DNA from: Priapulus caudatus
Lineage: Eukaryota; Priapulida; Priapulimorpha; Priapulimorphida; Priapulidae
DNA length: 64,000 nucleotides
NCBI RefSeq assembly: GCF_000485595.1
Contig: NW_014577283.1
Span: 158,250-222,249 of the forward strand
Direction of reading: 5' to 3'
Of this stretch, positions 11,773 to 21,786 are shown piece by piece. Position 1 is the stretch's first letter, and every line of letters starts with the position of its first letter. A program made the position numbers and the translations under genes. The notes under the pieces were generated by a model that was given only the letters and a program-made list of their open reading frames with translations, did not search any database and was not told where the DNA came from.

Positions 11773-12420
11773 ACGTTGTCATCTCTCCCATAGGAGTAAC
11801 AACTGTTTTGGGGCTAGCCTTACACATTCATCTACCAAAATTTAACAAAATCGAATGAATCTAAATGGCCATTTTCATTTTTGTCAAAAAGTGGGCGTGG
11901 CTCGAAAGTAGGTCGACTGGCGTGCTCCAAAATTGGACGCTCAAATCTCTCCCATAGGAGTAACAACTGTATGGAATTTGAAACATGTGGATCAAACGGT
12001 TCTTGAGTTATCGTTGACCGTAGGCAGACACTGAAATGCATAGTGAAATTGCTAAAATCTACCTAATTTGCATAATTTAAAAAAATATATCAAAACCCGT
12101 GTGATGTGTTTTGGGGCCAGTCCTTATTCATTCACATACCAGAAATGAGCAAAATCCGTTGACCCTGAATTGACTTATGGCCATTTCCATTTTTGCCAAA
12201 AAGTGGACGTGGCTCGAACGTAGGTCGACTGGCGTGCTCCAAAATAAGGCGTTCAACCCTCTCCCATAGGAGTAACAACTATATGCAATTAGAAACATGT
12301 GTGTCAAACGGTTTTTGAGTTACCGTTGACCGTAGCCAAATGTTGCCGGACGGACGGACGTACGACGGACGACACCCCATGGCAATAGCTCATCTTGACG
12401 ATGTCTGGGCGAGCTAAAAA
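11773..12420 (+). mobile_element. Helitron-like non-autonomous element with tandem internal modules
   Basis: Two diverged modules of roughly 300 bp lie in tandem (about 11773-12090 and 12091-12345). Each carries GGCCATTT, CAAAAAGTGG, CGTGGCTCGAA, TAGGTCGACTGGCGTGCTCC, CTCCCATAGGAGTAACAACT and AGTTATCGTTGACCGTAG-like words. They are followed by a GGAC-rich tract (12347-12375) and a terminal hairpin, TAGCTCATC to GGCGAGCTAAAAA. The GGAC tract plus hairpin ending in GAGCTAAAA is also found at 33685-33757. This layout resembles non-autonomous Helitrons or Helentrons of marine invertebrates; the class is inferred, the structure is seen. The 5' boundary is uncertain. Confidence 0.6.
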
Positions 12421-12479
12421 CGCTGCTTTTAAAGGTAAATAGTCGGCTTCATAAGTATAATTGCATCACAGCGTGTGAT

Positions 12480-13140
12480 TGTTAGCCGAGATCTATTATA
12501 TATCTATATATATATATATATATATATATATGGCGTGTCAACAAAACGGGGTTCATGAGCATGCGCAGTCGCAATGCGACATTGGCTCGTAGCCCATCTG
12601 GCTGTCCACGCTGCGAAATAGGCGCCGTCATCTGATATACGTACTCATTGCCGCTTTTAGAGACAGCCGCGGGGAAAGTATTGGGGGTGACGGTTATATG
12701 ACTCGAGGCAAAGGGCGCATGGTCCGAGTCAGAGGGAATCGTCATCGATGTGGCATGATCGTATCGGCGCGTCCGCCGTCTATCAGGGGCATTTTAAACA
12801 TTTAATGACGGATACGCCATCCCTCTTTAATACGATACGTAGCCTATTATTAGTTGGATGGAGAGCCATGCACGAATGTCCGCGAATTTTAGCTCTATGT
12901 CGCGCGCGCGAACTAACTCGAGATCGAAGTCGGCTGGCCGTCAAAATTAGTCGTCGAATGTTATATGTGATTCGATTGCCTTTTCAGTCCCTGCTGGTGG
13001 GGATGCAAGGTACTTGGGCTCAATCAACGAGACAATAAAAGCTCAGTCGGATAGTCACGTAGGCTCATTTGGATCACCCTAATTGCCCTAATCGATGTGG
13101 TAAGATCATAGCAATTAGTCTGTATGTAGTACAATTGAGT
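12480..13140. other. Carbonic anhydrase intron 3, right arm, (TA)n tract, no gene seen
   Basis: Starts with a (TA)n microsatellite at 12496-12530, then about 600 bp of unassigned sequence matched by 2160-2815 in the left arm. Confidence 0.5.
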
Positions 13141-13149
13141 GGATCGATA

Positions 13150-13395
13150 ATATATCGCAGTCTCCTTCCACTACTGCTGCTGTTGCTGCTGATGCTGATG
13201 CTGATGCTGATGCTGATGCTGCTGCTGCTGATGCTGCTACTGTTACTGCTACAGCTACTGCTACTGATGCTACTGATGATGATGATGATGCTACTGCTAC
13301 GGATACTGCTACTGCTACGGATACTGCTACTGCTACCGCTACCGCTACTGCTACAGTTACTGCTACCGCTACCGCTACCGCTACTGCTATACTGT
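13150..13395. repeat. (CTG / CTGATG / CTACCG)n microsatellite, right arm
   Basis: Imperfect CTG, CTGATG and CTACCG repeats, partner of 1858-2105. The Leu/Met-rich open frame through it is an artefact. Confidence 0.93.
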
Positions 13396-13399
13396 TACT

Positions 13400-14650
13400 A
13401 CCCTGTTGTCTAATGCATTACTACCTGCTGAAACCTCAAGAAAATCAAACCAGACGTTGGTCGGCACAGAAAGTCTGTTTCACAGAAGCCCCGACAATAC
13501 GGCTATACACGGTATCACCGCGCAATGAGTTTTGTTCCCGTTGAATTCTCTTGCGGTTGTTACTTGTATAGGCGAGTACGTAATTATGCGTCGATCGCCG
13601 CTTGTCCCTTCTCACCCGAATGAGTGAACGATACGCACGTCGGTACGCACGTCGGTACGCACCAGCGGCCAGACGGGACACATCTTACCGAATGCACGTT
13701 CACTCAGCGTGCAAATTACACGTGAAAACCATCGCCATACTGCATCCTAGCATACTCCTAGGTGTGTTGATATACGCGGGAATGTCGATTGCTCGTCGCG
13801 CAATAAAATAATTGATGAGGGGTGGATGGGGGAGGAAGGGGTCGCTCTAACATAGACGGCTGCGCAGAAGCACTGTTCTTATGTTCTTGCTATACTACAA
13901 GAGCCCATAATTCTACTGGACACGCGTCGGTGCATGTGACGTCGGCAGTGGCGTAGCGATGCCACCGATGCGAGCTCGGTGCATTGCGCTCGATCAATGC
14001 GGCTTTTCGGATTACTTAATTACGCGTTAATTTCCCCATAACGGACACGTGCAGCTACAGGTAAAATACCGACGCGAGGATTTGCTGGACTGGTGAGTGC
14101 AATTAAGCAATAGCAACGCAGCTATATATACCAGCTGCACGCACGTACTAACACTTGTCCCCGCGGAATACAATTAATTTTATACTACAGTTTGAAAACG
14201 TTCTCAGTTGTCTGGCATGAAGGAGAAGCGCGAATGTCAATAGACCTAGACGGACCAACATCCCAATACGTTCAAAAGGAAAATGGGAGTTTAAGCACAG
14301 GAAATTGCACATTCATGGCTCTATATTCACGAGTTGGCCTGTGTTTACGTCAGTTAGTATTAAAGCGCTGCAACTTCTGTGAGCGATCTTCTCCTGCACA
14401 CTGCACAGGATAGTTGTCGGAAGTTTATAGCCACGGAACAAGGCGGATACTATACAGCTGCAGCGCTATGGTCGCGCCTTCCATCAACAACAACCAGTAA
14501 CGCTGCAGCTGTAACTTGAAACAGCCGTTTTTATAAATTCGCATTCTCAATCAAAAGGGCGCATGCCAGCACCCAGCTGAAGCTCCGTTAACACACATTC
14601 ACCGTCTGACGCCGTACCAGTATCGCATATATACCCTCTGCTAGTGATCT
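13400..14650. other. Carbonic anhydrase intron 3, right arm, no feature seen
   Basis: Unassigned intronic sequence matched by 506-1850. Short open frames are not shared between the arms. Confidence 0.5.
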
Positions 14651-14654
14651 TCAT

Positions 14655-14990
14655 CGCTGGTAGTAGTAGTGGTAGGGTTTTGGTAGTGGTAGTGGTAGTG
14701 GTAGGGTTCTTGTAGTGGTAGTGGTAAGGTTCTAGTAGTGGTAGTGGTAGGGTTCTGATAGTGGTAGTGGTAGGGTTCTGGTATTGGTAGTGGTAGTGGT
14801 AGGGTTCTGATAGTGGTAGTGATAGGGTTCTAGTAGTGGTAGTGGTAGGGTTCTGATAGTGGTAGTGGTAGGGTTCTGGTATTGGTAGTGGTAGGGTTCT
14901 GGTAGTAGTAGTGCCGTAGTGGTAGGGTTTTGGTAGTGGTAGGGTTCTTGTAGTGGTAGTCGTAGGGTTCTGATAGTGATCTGGTAGGGG
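14655..14990. repeat. GTAGTGGTAGGGTTCTG minisatellite, right arm
   Basis: A degenerate tandem array of about 335 bp with a unit of 12-24 bp, combining GTAGTG and GTAGGGTTCTG. The counterpart in the left arm is 166-505. It sits in carbonic anhydrase intron 3 close to exon 3. Confidence 0.92.
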
Positions 14991-15011
14991 TGCGCTTCAT
15001 GTGAATATTAT

Positions 15012-15137
15012 CAAGAGCGTATAATGACAAATACGCGTATAATTTGCGTATAATTTGTCAATTTGCGTATAATGTATAATTTGCGTATAATGTATAATTT
15101 GCGTATAATTTGTATAATTTGTCATTATACGCTCCTG
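15012..15137. mobile_element. Hairpin MITE with CAAGAG/CTCCTG ends and 7-bp target duplication
   Basis: A 126-bp element that starts CAAGAGCGTATAATGAC and ends GTCATTATACGCTCCTG, forming terminal inverted repeats with one A/G mismatch near the tip. It is flanked on both sides by ATATTAT (15005-15011 and 15138-15144). Its interior is an 18-bp tandem repeat (AATTTGCGTATAATGTAT). The left arm at about 118-138 runs straight through without it. It lies only 13 bp from the donor site of carbonic anhydrase exon 3 and leaves that donor intact. Confidence 0.88.
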
Positions 15138-15150
15138 ATATTATACATAC

Positions 15151-15269
15151 CTCGCCTGCAGAGCTCTTTCCGTCCACCGTGTGTTCAGATCCGGATGAAG
15201 CGCTGGAGCCCCAGTGAAAGTGTAGTTGTGCTAATTGGTATTTGTAGTTGAGCGGACCGCCCTTGATGT
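15151..15269 (-). CDS. Alpha carbonic anhydrase, exon 3
   Basis: A 119-nt exon with acceptor CTGTTCACAG and donor GAG|GTATGT, the same length as human CA2 exon 3. It completes a split codon with exon 2 (T plus AC gives Tyr) and reads [20 protein letters not shown], then SEHTVDGK. The two His of HFHWG are zinc ligands (94 and 96 in human CA II numbering), and Glu of SEHTVD corresponds to Glu106, which orients the active-site Thr. It ends in phase 0, as exon 4 requires. The enzyme interconverts CO2 and bicarbonate. A MITE sits 13 bp downstream in the intron. Confidence 0.95.
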
Positions 15270-15457
15270 CTGTGAACAGAATCGAAATTTCTGGAAGTAG
15301 ATTCACTACGGGAGCAAATTAAAACGTCGCCGTGATCATTATGTTGGCTTTGTGAGACTGACGAGTAAAACATAATAGCAAGAGCATAATAGCAAAGAGT
15401 TAGGGTCATCACCCTCACCTCGATGATCATATTTGCGCACTGTCATCAGTTACTAAG

Positions 15458-15521
15458 GCTCATAGGGTCTATGTCCCCCAGGGTGCGTACCCTGGGTACG
15501 GTTCGGTATACCGGACCCAGC
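15458..15521. mobile_element. Short MITE with exact 9-bp target duplication
   Basis: A 64-bp element starting GCTCATAGGGTCTATGTCC and ending GGTATACCGGACCCAGC, flanked on both sides by GTTACTAAG (15449-15457 and 15522-15530). The same left end begins the 265-bp element at 28775-29039. A 9-bp duplication is typical of Mutator-like elements; that assignment is inference. It lies in carbonic anhydrase intron 2. Confidence 0.85.
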
Positions 15522-15657
15522 GTTACTAAGTTACTTCAGCGAGCAAGGACAAACGGCCATTGTTAGATAAACGAGGTGCGTATCGTTTCAACCGCGTAAA
15601 TGCAACGGTAAATTTCAACGATGACGAGGCAAACATCCGTGGTAACAAGTGCAAATT

Positions 15658-15792
15658 TCCAAGGAAGGAAACATGTAGTTTCATGTTGTGCAACGAGTAA
15701 CAAGTTTTCAAGGAAGGAAACATGGAGTTTCACGTTGTGCAATATGTAACAATTAAGTTTTCAAGGAAGGAAACATGAAGTTTCATGTTTTG
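15658..15792. repeat. ~52-bp tandem repeat, about 2.5 copies
   Basis: TTTCAAGGAAGGAAACATG followed by AGTTTCATGTTGTGCAA recurs three times, at about 15660, 15710 and 15765, the last copy truncated. It is intronic. Confidence 0.85.
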
Positions 15793-16323
15793 CTCGATTT
15801 TTACGTAGTATTTTATGGGGGGCACAGAACGAACAAGCTACGTTGTCGAGATGAATTTGGCGGTCCTTTTTCGTGCGGTTACCCGACGAGTGAAAAAAAA
15901 CACGCAAGGTGTATATTCGACGGTCATAAAACATCGCGGATTTTGAAGAAATTCAATATACACGATTCAAAATGTACGACCATCGAGAATACGCACACCA
16001 ATTTAAGAAAGGATCCGCTTTTCTCAATTCATTAGTCACTATACCGGTGCACGCATTCAAAGGGTTAACGGCCGCGCAGTCACGTAGGACAAGCCATAGC
16101 GTGTGTGGCCGCGCTCTCAGAATGTACTCTCAGTGCTACCTGTTCGCGTAGGATTTAATCGATGGTGCGCAAGTCCTTTAAGTGTAATTTGCCACGGAGA
16201 AATATGTTATATAGCATTTCAGTTCGATTCGTCGATTGCACCGAGAACACGCAAACTGATATTGACGTAACTTTGATATAACTGCAACCGGTTTCGCCGC
16301 GTTTCGTTTCACCTTGCACTTAC
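15793..16323. other. Carbonic anhydrase intron 2, rest; no feature seen
   Basis: An 86-codon open frame starts at 15775 within the tandem repeat. I see no family match or splice signals and regard it as chance. Confidence 0.5.
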
Positions 16324-16512
16324 ACGAATCTTTCCCCTTGAACGGTATCTGGAACGACCAGCCAGTGTTGACGACAGTCGTTTCCTCCGGTACATAGTTC
16401 ACGCAAACAGGTGTCATCGTTGCATCGAAGTGCGTAGCCCTCGTCTTGATGTCGATCGGAGATTGGCATTTTCCGCCAGAGGCAGGATAGAGTTGCGGCC
16501 ATTTCTCCGGAG
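16324..16512 (-). CDS. Alpha carbonic anhydrase, exon 2
   Basis: A 189-nt exon with acceptor ATTTCACCAG and donor TCGT|GTAAGTG. Two bases complete a codon begun in exon 1 (G plus CT, Ala), then it reads PEKWPQLYPASGGKCQSPID and further on VNTGWSFQIPFKG. This matches the family start (GPEHW, QSPVDI and the NNGHAFNVEF region). The QSPID motif is diagnostic for animal alpha carbonic anhydrases. Human CA2 exon 2 is 198 nt with the same phases. No signal peptide precedes it, so a cytosolic form is implied. Confidence 0.95.
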
Positions 16513-16890
16513 CTGGTGAAATATTGAATTATTGTTATGTGAAAATGCTTCAAGTACAGCTTAACGCTATTTTTCATATATTATAAGGGTGTACGAATTA
16601 TCCCGTATGTTCTGAAATCCGGTAACACTTTTGTAATGCGCCTATATCCTATGTACGTATAATTACGCGAACATTAGTTAAACGTTTTTCTTATTTCGTT
16701 TTTTTTCGTAGAGCTGATATTTTTAGCTAGTGTATACATGCACTGTATAAGAGACGTGCGAGTAAAATGCACAACCTAAATCGTTACACCATCCCAAATG
16801 TTCATTAATTTTATCTCATCGTAGCCTTCTATCGTTAATCACGTTCAGTTTATATAATAGCATCGCCATGTGTTGCATCTATGTTGTCAT

Positions 16891-16945
<55 letters not shown>

Positions 16946-17187
16946 TACATATATAATATTAAAGCCGATACGACACCAATAAATATATGCTTAAGAGAGA
17001 CAGACAGACAGACAGACGCGCCACTCTGCACCTTGTATACGTCGACATTATAATAAAGCGAATATTCTATTACATCGTTAACGTCGGTGCCAACTCATTT
17101 AAATAATTCATGTTTTTTAATTTTGTTAGGTCTTACAATGTGAATAATACATGTGATTATTTATAACTACATAATTCATATATATTG

Positions 17188-17230
<43 letters not shown>

Positions 17231-17547
17231 TACATATATAATATTAAAGCCGATACGACACCAATAAATATATGCTTGTTCAACCTACATATGTATAGTT
17301 ATGTTATTTGTTGAGCTCATATAAATTATTGTTCAATATAAGTTATAGCACTAAACTGTACTGTCAGGATGAGAAGGGACGTTTGCTCGCGCGCACGCAC
17401 CTATGGGCGCACACACGACCTTGAGCGATACCGATAGTAATATCGCTGAGTACATATAGTAATATCATAAGCTGAGTACATCAATAGCGCAAGCTGAGTG
17501 AACGCGAGGAATATGCCACGCGTGGCTCGGCAAAAGTTTCAACTTAC
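16513..17547. other. Carbonic anhydrase intron 1, with (TA)n tracts and a dispersed direct repeat
   Basis: A 1035-bp intron. It contains (TA)n at 16895-16940 and again at 17195-17225, each followed by the same word, ATATTAAAGCCGATACGAC, so about 65 bp is duplicated inside the intron. Positions about 17000-17195 also occur at about 19818-20020. Confidence 0.8.
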
Positions 17548-17584
17548 CGCCTTCTCCTTCATATATCCACTGCTCGCTTGCCAT
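17548..17584 (-). CDS. Alpha carbonic anhydrase, exon 1 (start codon)
   Basis: The 37-nt coding part of exon 1 reads MASEQWIYEGEG plus one base before the donor G|GTAAGTT. Joining to exon 2 gives WIYEGEGAPEKW, equivalent to the WGYGKHNGPEHW start of human CA II. Length, position of the Trp and the phase-1 junction all fit a cytosolic alpha carbonic anhydrase. This ATG is chosen because it gives the family's usual N-terminal length. Bases just 5' of 17584 on the minus strand would be leader or promoter; no TATA box is obvious. Coding exons 1-4 total 441 nt (147 codons), about the first half of a roughly 260-residue enzyme. Confidence 0.88.
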
Positions 17585-18265
17585 TGCCTAGCTTCGATTC
17601 GATTCACCTTCCCGAGATCCTCGACAGGAAAACTACAGTGCAGGATATACAGAGACGAAGCAAGTGACAGCTATAGGCAGACTACTAGCAATAGACGACG
17701 AACGTAGAGCGAGCGTGGATGGAGGTGTGCGAACGGTACACGTTGCACGCACGACTGACACGATGCTGCCTGGTTACCGCACACGTACGTGCACGCTTCA
17801 CAGCCGAACCGCGCGCATACGAAATGCGCATATAAAGAAATAATACGTAAGCAAGCTGCCGCAACTCATTCGATATTTGCCGCTATTTATGCTACATTGC
17901 GCACGGGCTGACGCCGAATCAACGAGGGGGCGCGCGCATCACCATAATCGTCGCTCTGCGATGCCAAACCCAAGACTTTTGATGCCTGGAGGAAATACGC
18001 GTTGAATAACCCTGCCGCTGTCTAAAGTTAGTTTCGGTGATCTATCGACTTCACTACTGATCATGATTAATATGGAGATATGCGGGAGACGGTTCAGAAG
18101 GTCAGTAGAACCGGTAGGCCCTATTGTTATACGTACGCAGGCTGAACTGGGTGAAGGTCCGAATCGCTCGCAAGCACGTAGCATTTCAATTATGTGCTTG
18201 ATACGAATCAACGACGAAGATAATCACACCAATGAAAACCAATCCTGCACACGTGGACGTCTATA
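17585..18265. other. Upstream region of the carbonic anhydrase gene, no gene recognised
   Basis: Moderately GC-rich sequence 5' of the carbonic anhydrase start, which may hold its promoter on the minus strand. A 90-codon open frame on the minus strand (17939-18211) shows no recognisable motif. Confidence 0.4.
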
Positions 18266-18269
18266 ATAT

Positions 18270-18333
18270 CAGGGGGTTAATAACGACAAATTTATCATTA
18301 TCATTATCATTTATTTGTCATTATTAACTCTTG
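18270..18333. mobile_element. Hairpin MITE, CAGGGG/CTCTTG ends
   Basis: CAGGGGGTTAATAACGACAAA at the left pairs with TTTGTCATTATTAACTCTTG at the right around an (ATC)n-like loop. Flanks are ATAATAT and CTAATAT, a 7-bp duplication with one mismatch. It belongs with 15012-15137 by its ends. Confidence 0.65.
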
Positions 18334-18413
18334 CTAATATCTACGTTACGTATTATAGCTAGTACTGTAACAATCGATAACTAATATGAGAAACGAGCTT
18401 TAATATACGTTCT

Positions 18414-18482
18414 ACTAAGAGCGTATTTAGTATGCATTAAGTATTAAGCAGTATTAAGCAGTATTAAATATTACGCTCTTGA
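18414..18482. mobile_element. Hairpin element, AAGAGCG/CGCTCTTG ends
   Basis: TAAGAGCGTATTTAGTATG pairs imperfectly with AAATATTACGCTCTTG; the interior is AGTATTA repeats. The flanks share TTCTAC. It probably belongs to the same hairpin family. Confidence 0.5.
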
Positions 18483-18489
18483 TTCTACG

Positions 18490-18810
18490 CCATGAGTCGC
18501 CAGGTTTCTAATTGCTGCTGCCTATCATCGATCGAAGCTAAATCTAATTGCTTTTAGGTAGTGGGTGATCTTGCGTACGATTTAAACTCGGCTTACTGCC
18601 CGAAAATGTCAATAAAATCGGTTTTTGATTAGGCGCAAGCTATTGTTACCGCGGACAGTAAATGTTGAAGCAATCACACATATCGCGTAGTGAGGCAGTC
18701 TTGTGTGGCGACGCAGTCTTATGGCTTAATCTGCACCCACGTCTCTTACTGTACCCAACACTCTTACACCGCTGATATTTTCTGACATGAACATAAATAC
18801 TCGGGCAGGC
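18490..18810. other. No feature seen
   Basis: About 320 bp of unassigned sequence between a hairpin element and a (GA)n tract. Confidence 0.4.
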
Positions 18811-18814
18811 TTAG

Positions 18815-18822
18815 CGAGATAA

Positions 18823-18854
<32 letters not shown>

Positions 18855-18975
18855 CGAGAGCGAGAGAGAGAGAGAGAGAGAGAGGGGGGAAGGAATGAAA
18901 GAAAGAGAGAGATGGGGGAAGTGGTCTGCATGAAGATAAGCTTGAGGGAGGCCGAGAGAGAAAGAGTCTCACCAC
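18815..18975. repeat. (GA)n tract
   Basis: Interrupted GA repeats with AAAG and GGGGGAAG interruptions. Confidence 0.9.
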
Positions 18976-19337
18976 ATCGTGTACTTTGTTATCAGTACAT
19001 ATCAGAGTACTCTTTTTGATGTCGCTATCGTCTCATTTTAATAGTCAATGCTTGTGGATTCGCTCATTTATCACAGCGTAAATCATATATGTCATAGCGT
19101 CTATCTACGTCTATCATATACATAATGATTAGTTGGTATTGTTGACGTGCTCGACAAGGACTGATATCTAACCGTATACAATACTGGAACCTAATCACGA
19201 GAGAAGCTATAACACAAACCCATTATATTAGTCAATAATGAGCAAGCAGACGGATGACGTAATCGCTTAGCTGTCTGTCGAACATCCTAACATGAAGAAA
19301 ACGACGGTGCAGGCCTAGAAGAGTGTGTGTGCAAGAG

Positions 19338-19389
19338 AAAGGAGTAGACAATGATAGAGAGAGCGAGAGAGAGATAGAGAGCGAGAGAT

Positions 19390-19448
<59 letters not shown>

Positions 19449-19459
19449 TAGATAGATAG

Positions 19460-19490
<31 letters not shown>

Positions 19491-19541
19491 TATAGCGAGA
19501 GAGAGAAGAGAGAGAGAAGAGAGAGAAGAGAGAGAGAGAGC

Positions 19542-19629
<88 letters not shown>

Positions 19630-19672
19630 AGGGATGGAGAACGAGAGAGAGGAGAGAGCGCACGCCGCAAAG

Positions 19673-19718
<46 letters not shown>

Positions 19719-19761
19719 AAGGAGAGAGAGAGAGAGAGAGAGAAGAGAGAGAGACAGAGAG

Positions 19762-19795
<34 letters not shown>

Positions 19796-19832
19796 GAGAG
19801 TAAGAAAGAGAGAAAGAGAGACAGACAGACAG
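19338..19832. repeat. Long (GA)n / (GATA)n / (GACA)n tract
   Basis: Almost 500 bp of GA repeats with a GATA block at 19445-19490, a complex interruption at 19630-19675 (GAGCGCACGCCGCAAAGCG) and a GACA block at 19820-19838. Open frames (SLSLSL or EREREK) are artefacts. The GACA block leads into the sequence shared with 17000-17195. Confidence 0.95.
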
Positions 19833-20022
19833 ACAGACGCGCCACTCTGCACCTTGTATAGCGTCGACAATGCATTATAATAAAGCGAATATTCTATTAC
19901 ATCGTTAACGTCGGTGGCCAACTTCATTTAAATAATTCATGTTTTTAATTTTGTTAAGTCTTACAATGTGAATAAATACATGTGATTATTATAACTACAT
20001 AATTCATATATATTGACGCCGG
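19818..20022. repeat. Dispersed direct repeat (copy of ~17000-17195)
   Basis: It starts in GACAGACAGACAG and continues with CGCGCCACTCTGCACC, ATTACATCGTTAACGTCGG and TCTTACAATGTGAATAA, all in the same order as in the earlier copy, with small indels. Both copies end in a (TA)n tract after ATATATTGACGC. It is a segmental duplication or a dispersed element that lacks visible inverted termini. Confidence 0.85.
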
Positions 20023-20027
20023 CATAT

Positions 20028-20061
<34 letters not shown>

Positions 20062-20260
20062 CTATATAAATATATATTATATACATATATAACGCCATGT
20101 GAATAAAGGAACTATCACAAGACGTCAAAAACCGATGAGCTTTTCACTGGGCACGCGTACACTCGATTAGTACACTAGTAAATTTGAGTTGGTGAGTTTC
20201 AACCGCGTCTCGCTCGCTGCTACGTGATGATGCCATTCATTCGCATTCGTTCATTGCATT

Positions 20261-20538
20261 GACAAGGCCGTAGGCTGAGCAAATCCCTAGGGGGGGGGAG
20301 GGGGCAGTGGCGGATCCAGGATTTCAAGGAGGGGTGAGAAACATGTGGGGGTGTGGGGGTCCTCCCACAGAAAATTTTGAACATGTAGATCGCAGGAGAT
20401 GGCATTTGAGGCACTTTTGAGTACATGTACAGCCTTCATTCTGACTACGACAATTCTCTTTCAGTAGAACTTTTTTTTAATCTTAAAAATCTAGGGGGGC
20501 AGCTGCCCCCTTGCCCCCCCCGCAGGCTACGGCCCTGA
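20261..20538. mobile_element. MITE-like element with CAGGGCCGTAGCC-type ends
   Basis: The left end CAAGGCCGTAGGCTG and the right end (reverse complement) CAGGGCCGTAGCCTGCG form an inverted pair. G-rich and C-rich runs lie just inside, and a second word inside, CAGTGGCGGATCCAGG, is common at the ends of animal hAT-type MITEs. No clear target duplication is seen. The class is inferred from general resemblance. Confidence 0.55.
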
Positions 20539-21786
20539 TTAATTTACATTCGCTCAAACGTTGATGTGTTATTATTCTGAAATGAAAATCTCGAAGAACT
20601 ATACTCTATGTGGGCGCATGCTTACACAGTATAGATAGTACACGGTATGCACACAAACCACACTCGCCTACGTCCTGTCAATGTCACATAACCCCCCTAC
20701 GTTTATGTGCTCTAGGTCACGTACTATGTTTACGTGCTTTGAGTTATGCGCATGTTTATGCGCTCTGGATGTTATCACTTTGATTACTTGATTACTTGTT
20801 ATCACCATGGATTACGATGTCTCGTCGAATACGCTATGTACGAGGAGGATATATTTACTTCGGATAATATATATACTTCGGGCTTAGAAGCGTAGAACTT
20901 ACATCGCCAATTTATATGTGACAAATAGATGTGACGACAGCGAAAGCTTTACATCTAAACCGATGACATTGTGAATGTCAACATCCTGGTGTATTTCTGC
21001 GGGCATGTTTGAATATGTCCCAGGACCTCCTGTGGACTACTACTCGTCTGTAGACGGAATTAGAGGAACAGGGAATGGAAAATATCGTGCGCGAATATAG
21101 GTAGTATGAGGAGTGCATGAAAGCAAATCGTGTGTTTATTCACTCGTGATAGTAAGGAGCATAGTGTATGGGAAGTCTAAGGCTAAAATAACGATCGCGT
21201 ATTCACAAGGCTCGTCGCTTTCGTGATTCCTTGCTTATTTTATATACATGGAATATCAGTTCCAGCTTCTTCAGTCACTTCACCTCTGCGGGAAAAATGG
21301 CCCTTGCTAGTTATGCACAAATCCACCCCCGTATTAACTCAAATTACTCGAGGGCATGTGATCTAAGCTGCAAGCTTCTTTTAGTCAAAATCAGCGATGC
21401 GTAACACTTCTGCACTCTTCGTGCAAGCTCATGCATAACCTTCCATACATAGCTCTGCATTTCTAGCGCAAGCCAATCTCATCATTTTTTGCTCCGCGTG
21501 TTTATGTCTGCGTGCCAGTTACATTCCCGACGTTTAATTTTCACACAAAACAACCCTAGTTGAATTCGTTACTAGCAGAAGCAGAAGCATGTTTACAAGA
21601 AGCGTGTTTACAGAATTACACAAGCCTGCATGTACTCACGGCGTTATCCTTGGTTCTGAAACCAACTAAGTATATACGATTACAGCCATTGTCATCATGC
21701 CGTGCACGTAAACACACATAATTAGAACACTTACGTCAGATGTGTCTTCCTGATGCTTGCACACATAGAGCGGTGTCAGCTTACGC
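20539..21786. other. About 1.2 kb with no recognisable feature
   Basis: Mixed-composition sequence. No splice-flanked coding segment, RNA gene or repeat was recognised. Confidence 0.4.

Larger units (their letters stand above)
8438..15269. repeat. Right arm of the ~15-kb inverted repeat
   Basis: This is the reverse-complement partner of 1-7029. Its carbonic anhydrase exons are intact while those of the left arm are broken, so this arm looks like the better-quality copy. It carries an extra 126-bp element (15012-15137) that the left arm lacks. Homology to the window reaches at least 15269, where the left arm meets the window edge. Confidence 0.93.

Noticed and set aside
13069-13413. Leu-rich 114-codon frame resembling a transmembrane protein
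   Set aside because: It comes from CTG/CTACCG repeats; the left-arm copy has a different frame.
14192-14413. 73-codon plus-strand frame in the right arm as an additional carbonic anhydrase exon
   Set aside because: Wrong strand for the gene, no family resemblance, and not conserved in the left arm.
1-15269. Palindrome explained as a single molecule read twice through a missed hairpin adapter
   Set aside because: The arms differ by a complete MITE with target duplication, which a single molecule cannot show; two alleles or two copies must be involved.
15775-16035. 86-codon plus-strand open frame
   Set aside because: It starts inside a tandem repeat within a carbonic anhydrase intron and shows no motif.
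19232-19927. Leu/Ser-rich 231-codon frame that looks like a membrane protein
   Set aside because: It is a (CT)n microsatellite read as SLSLSL.
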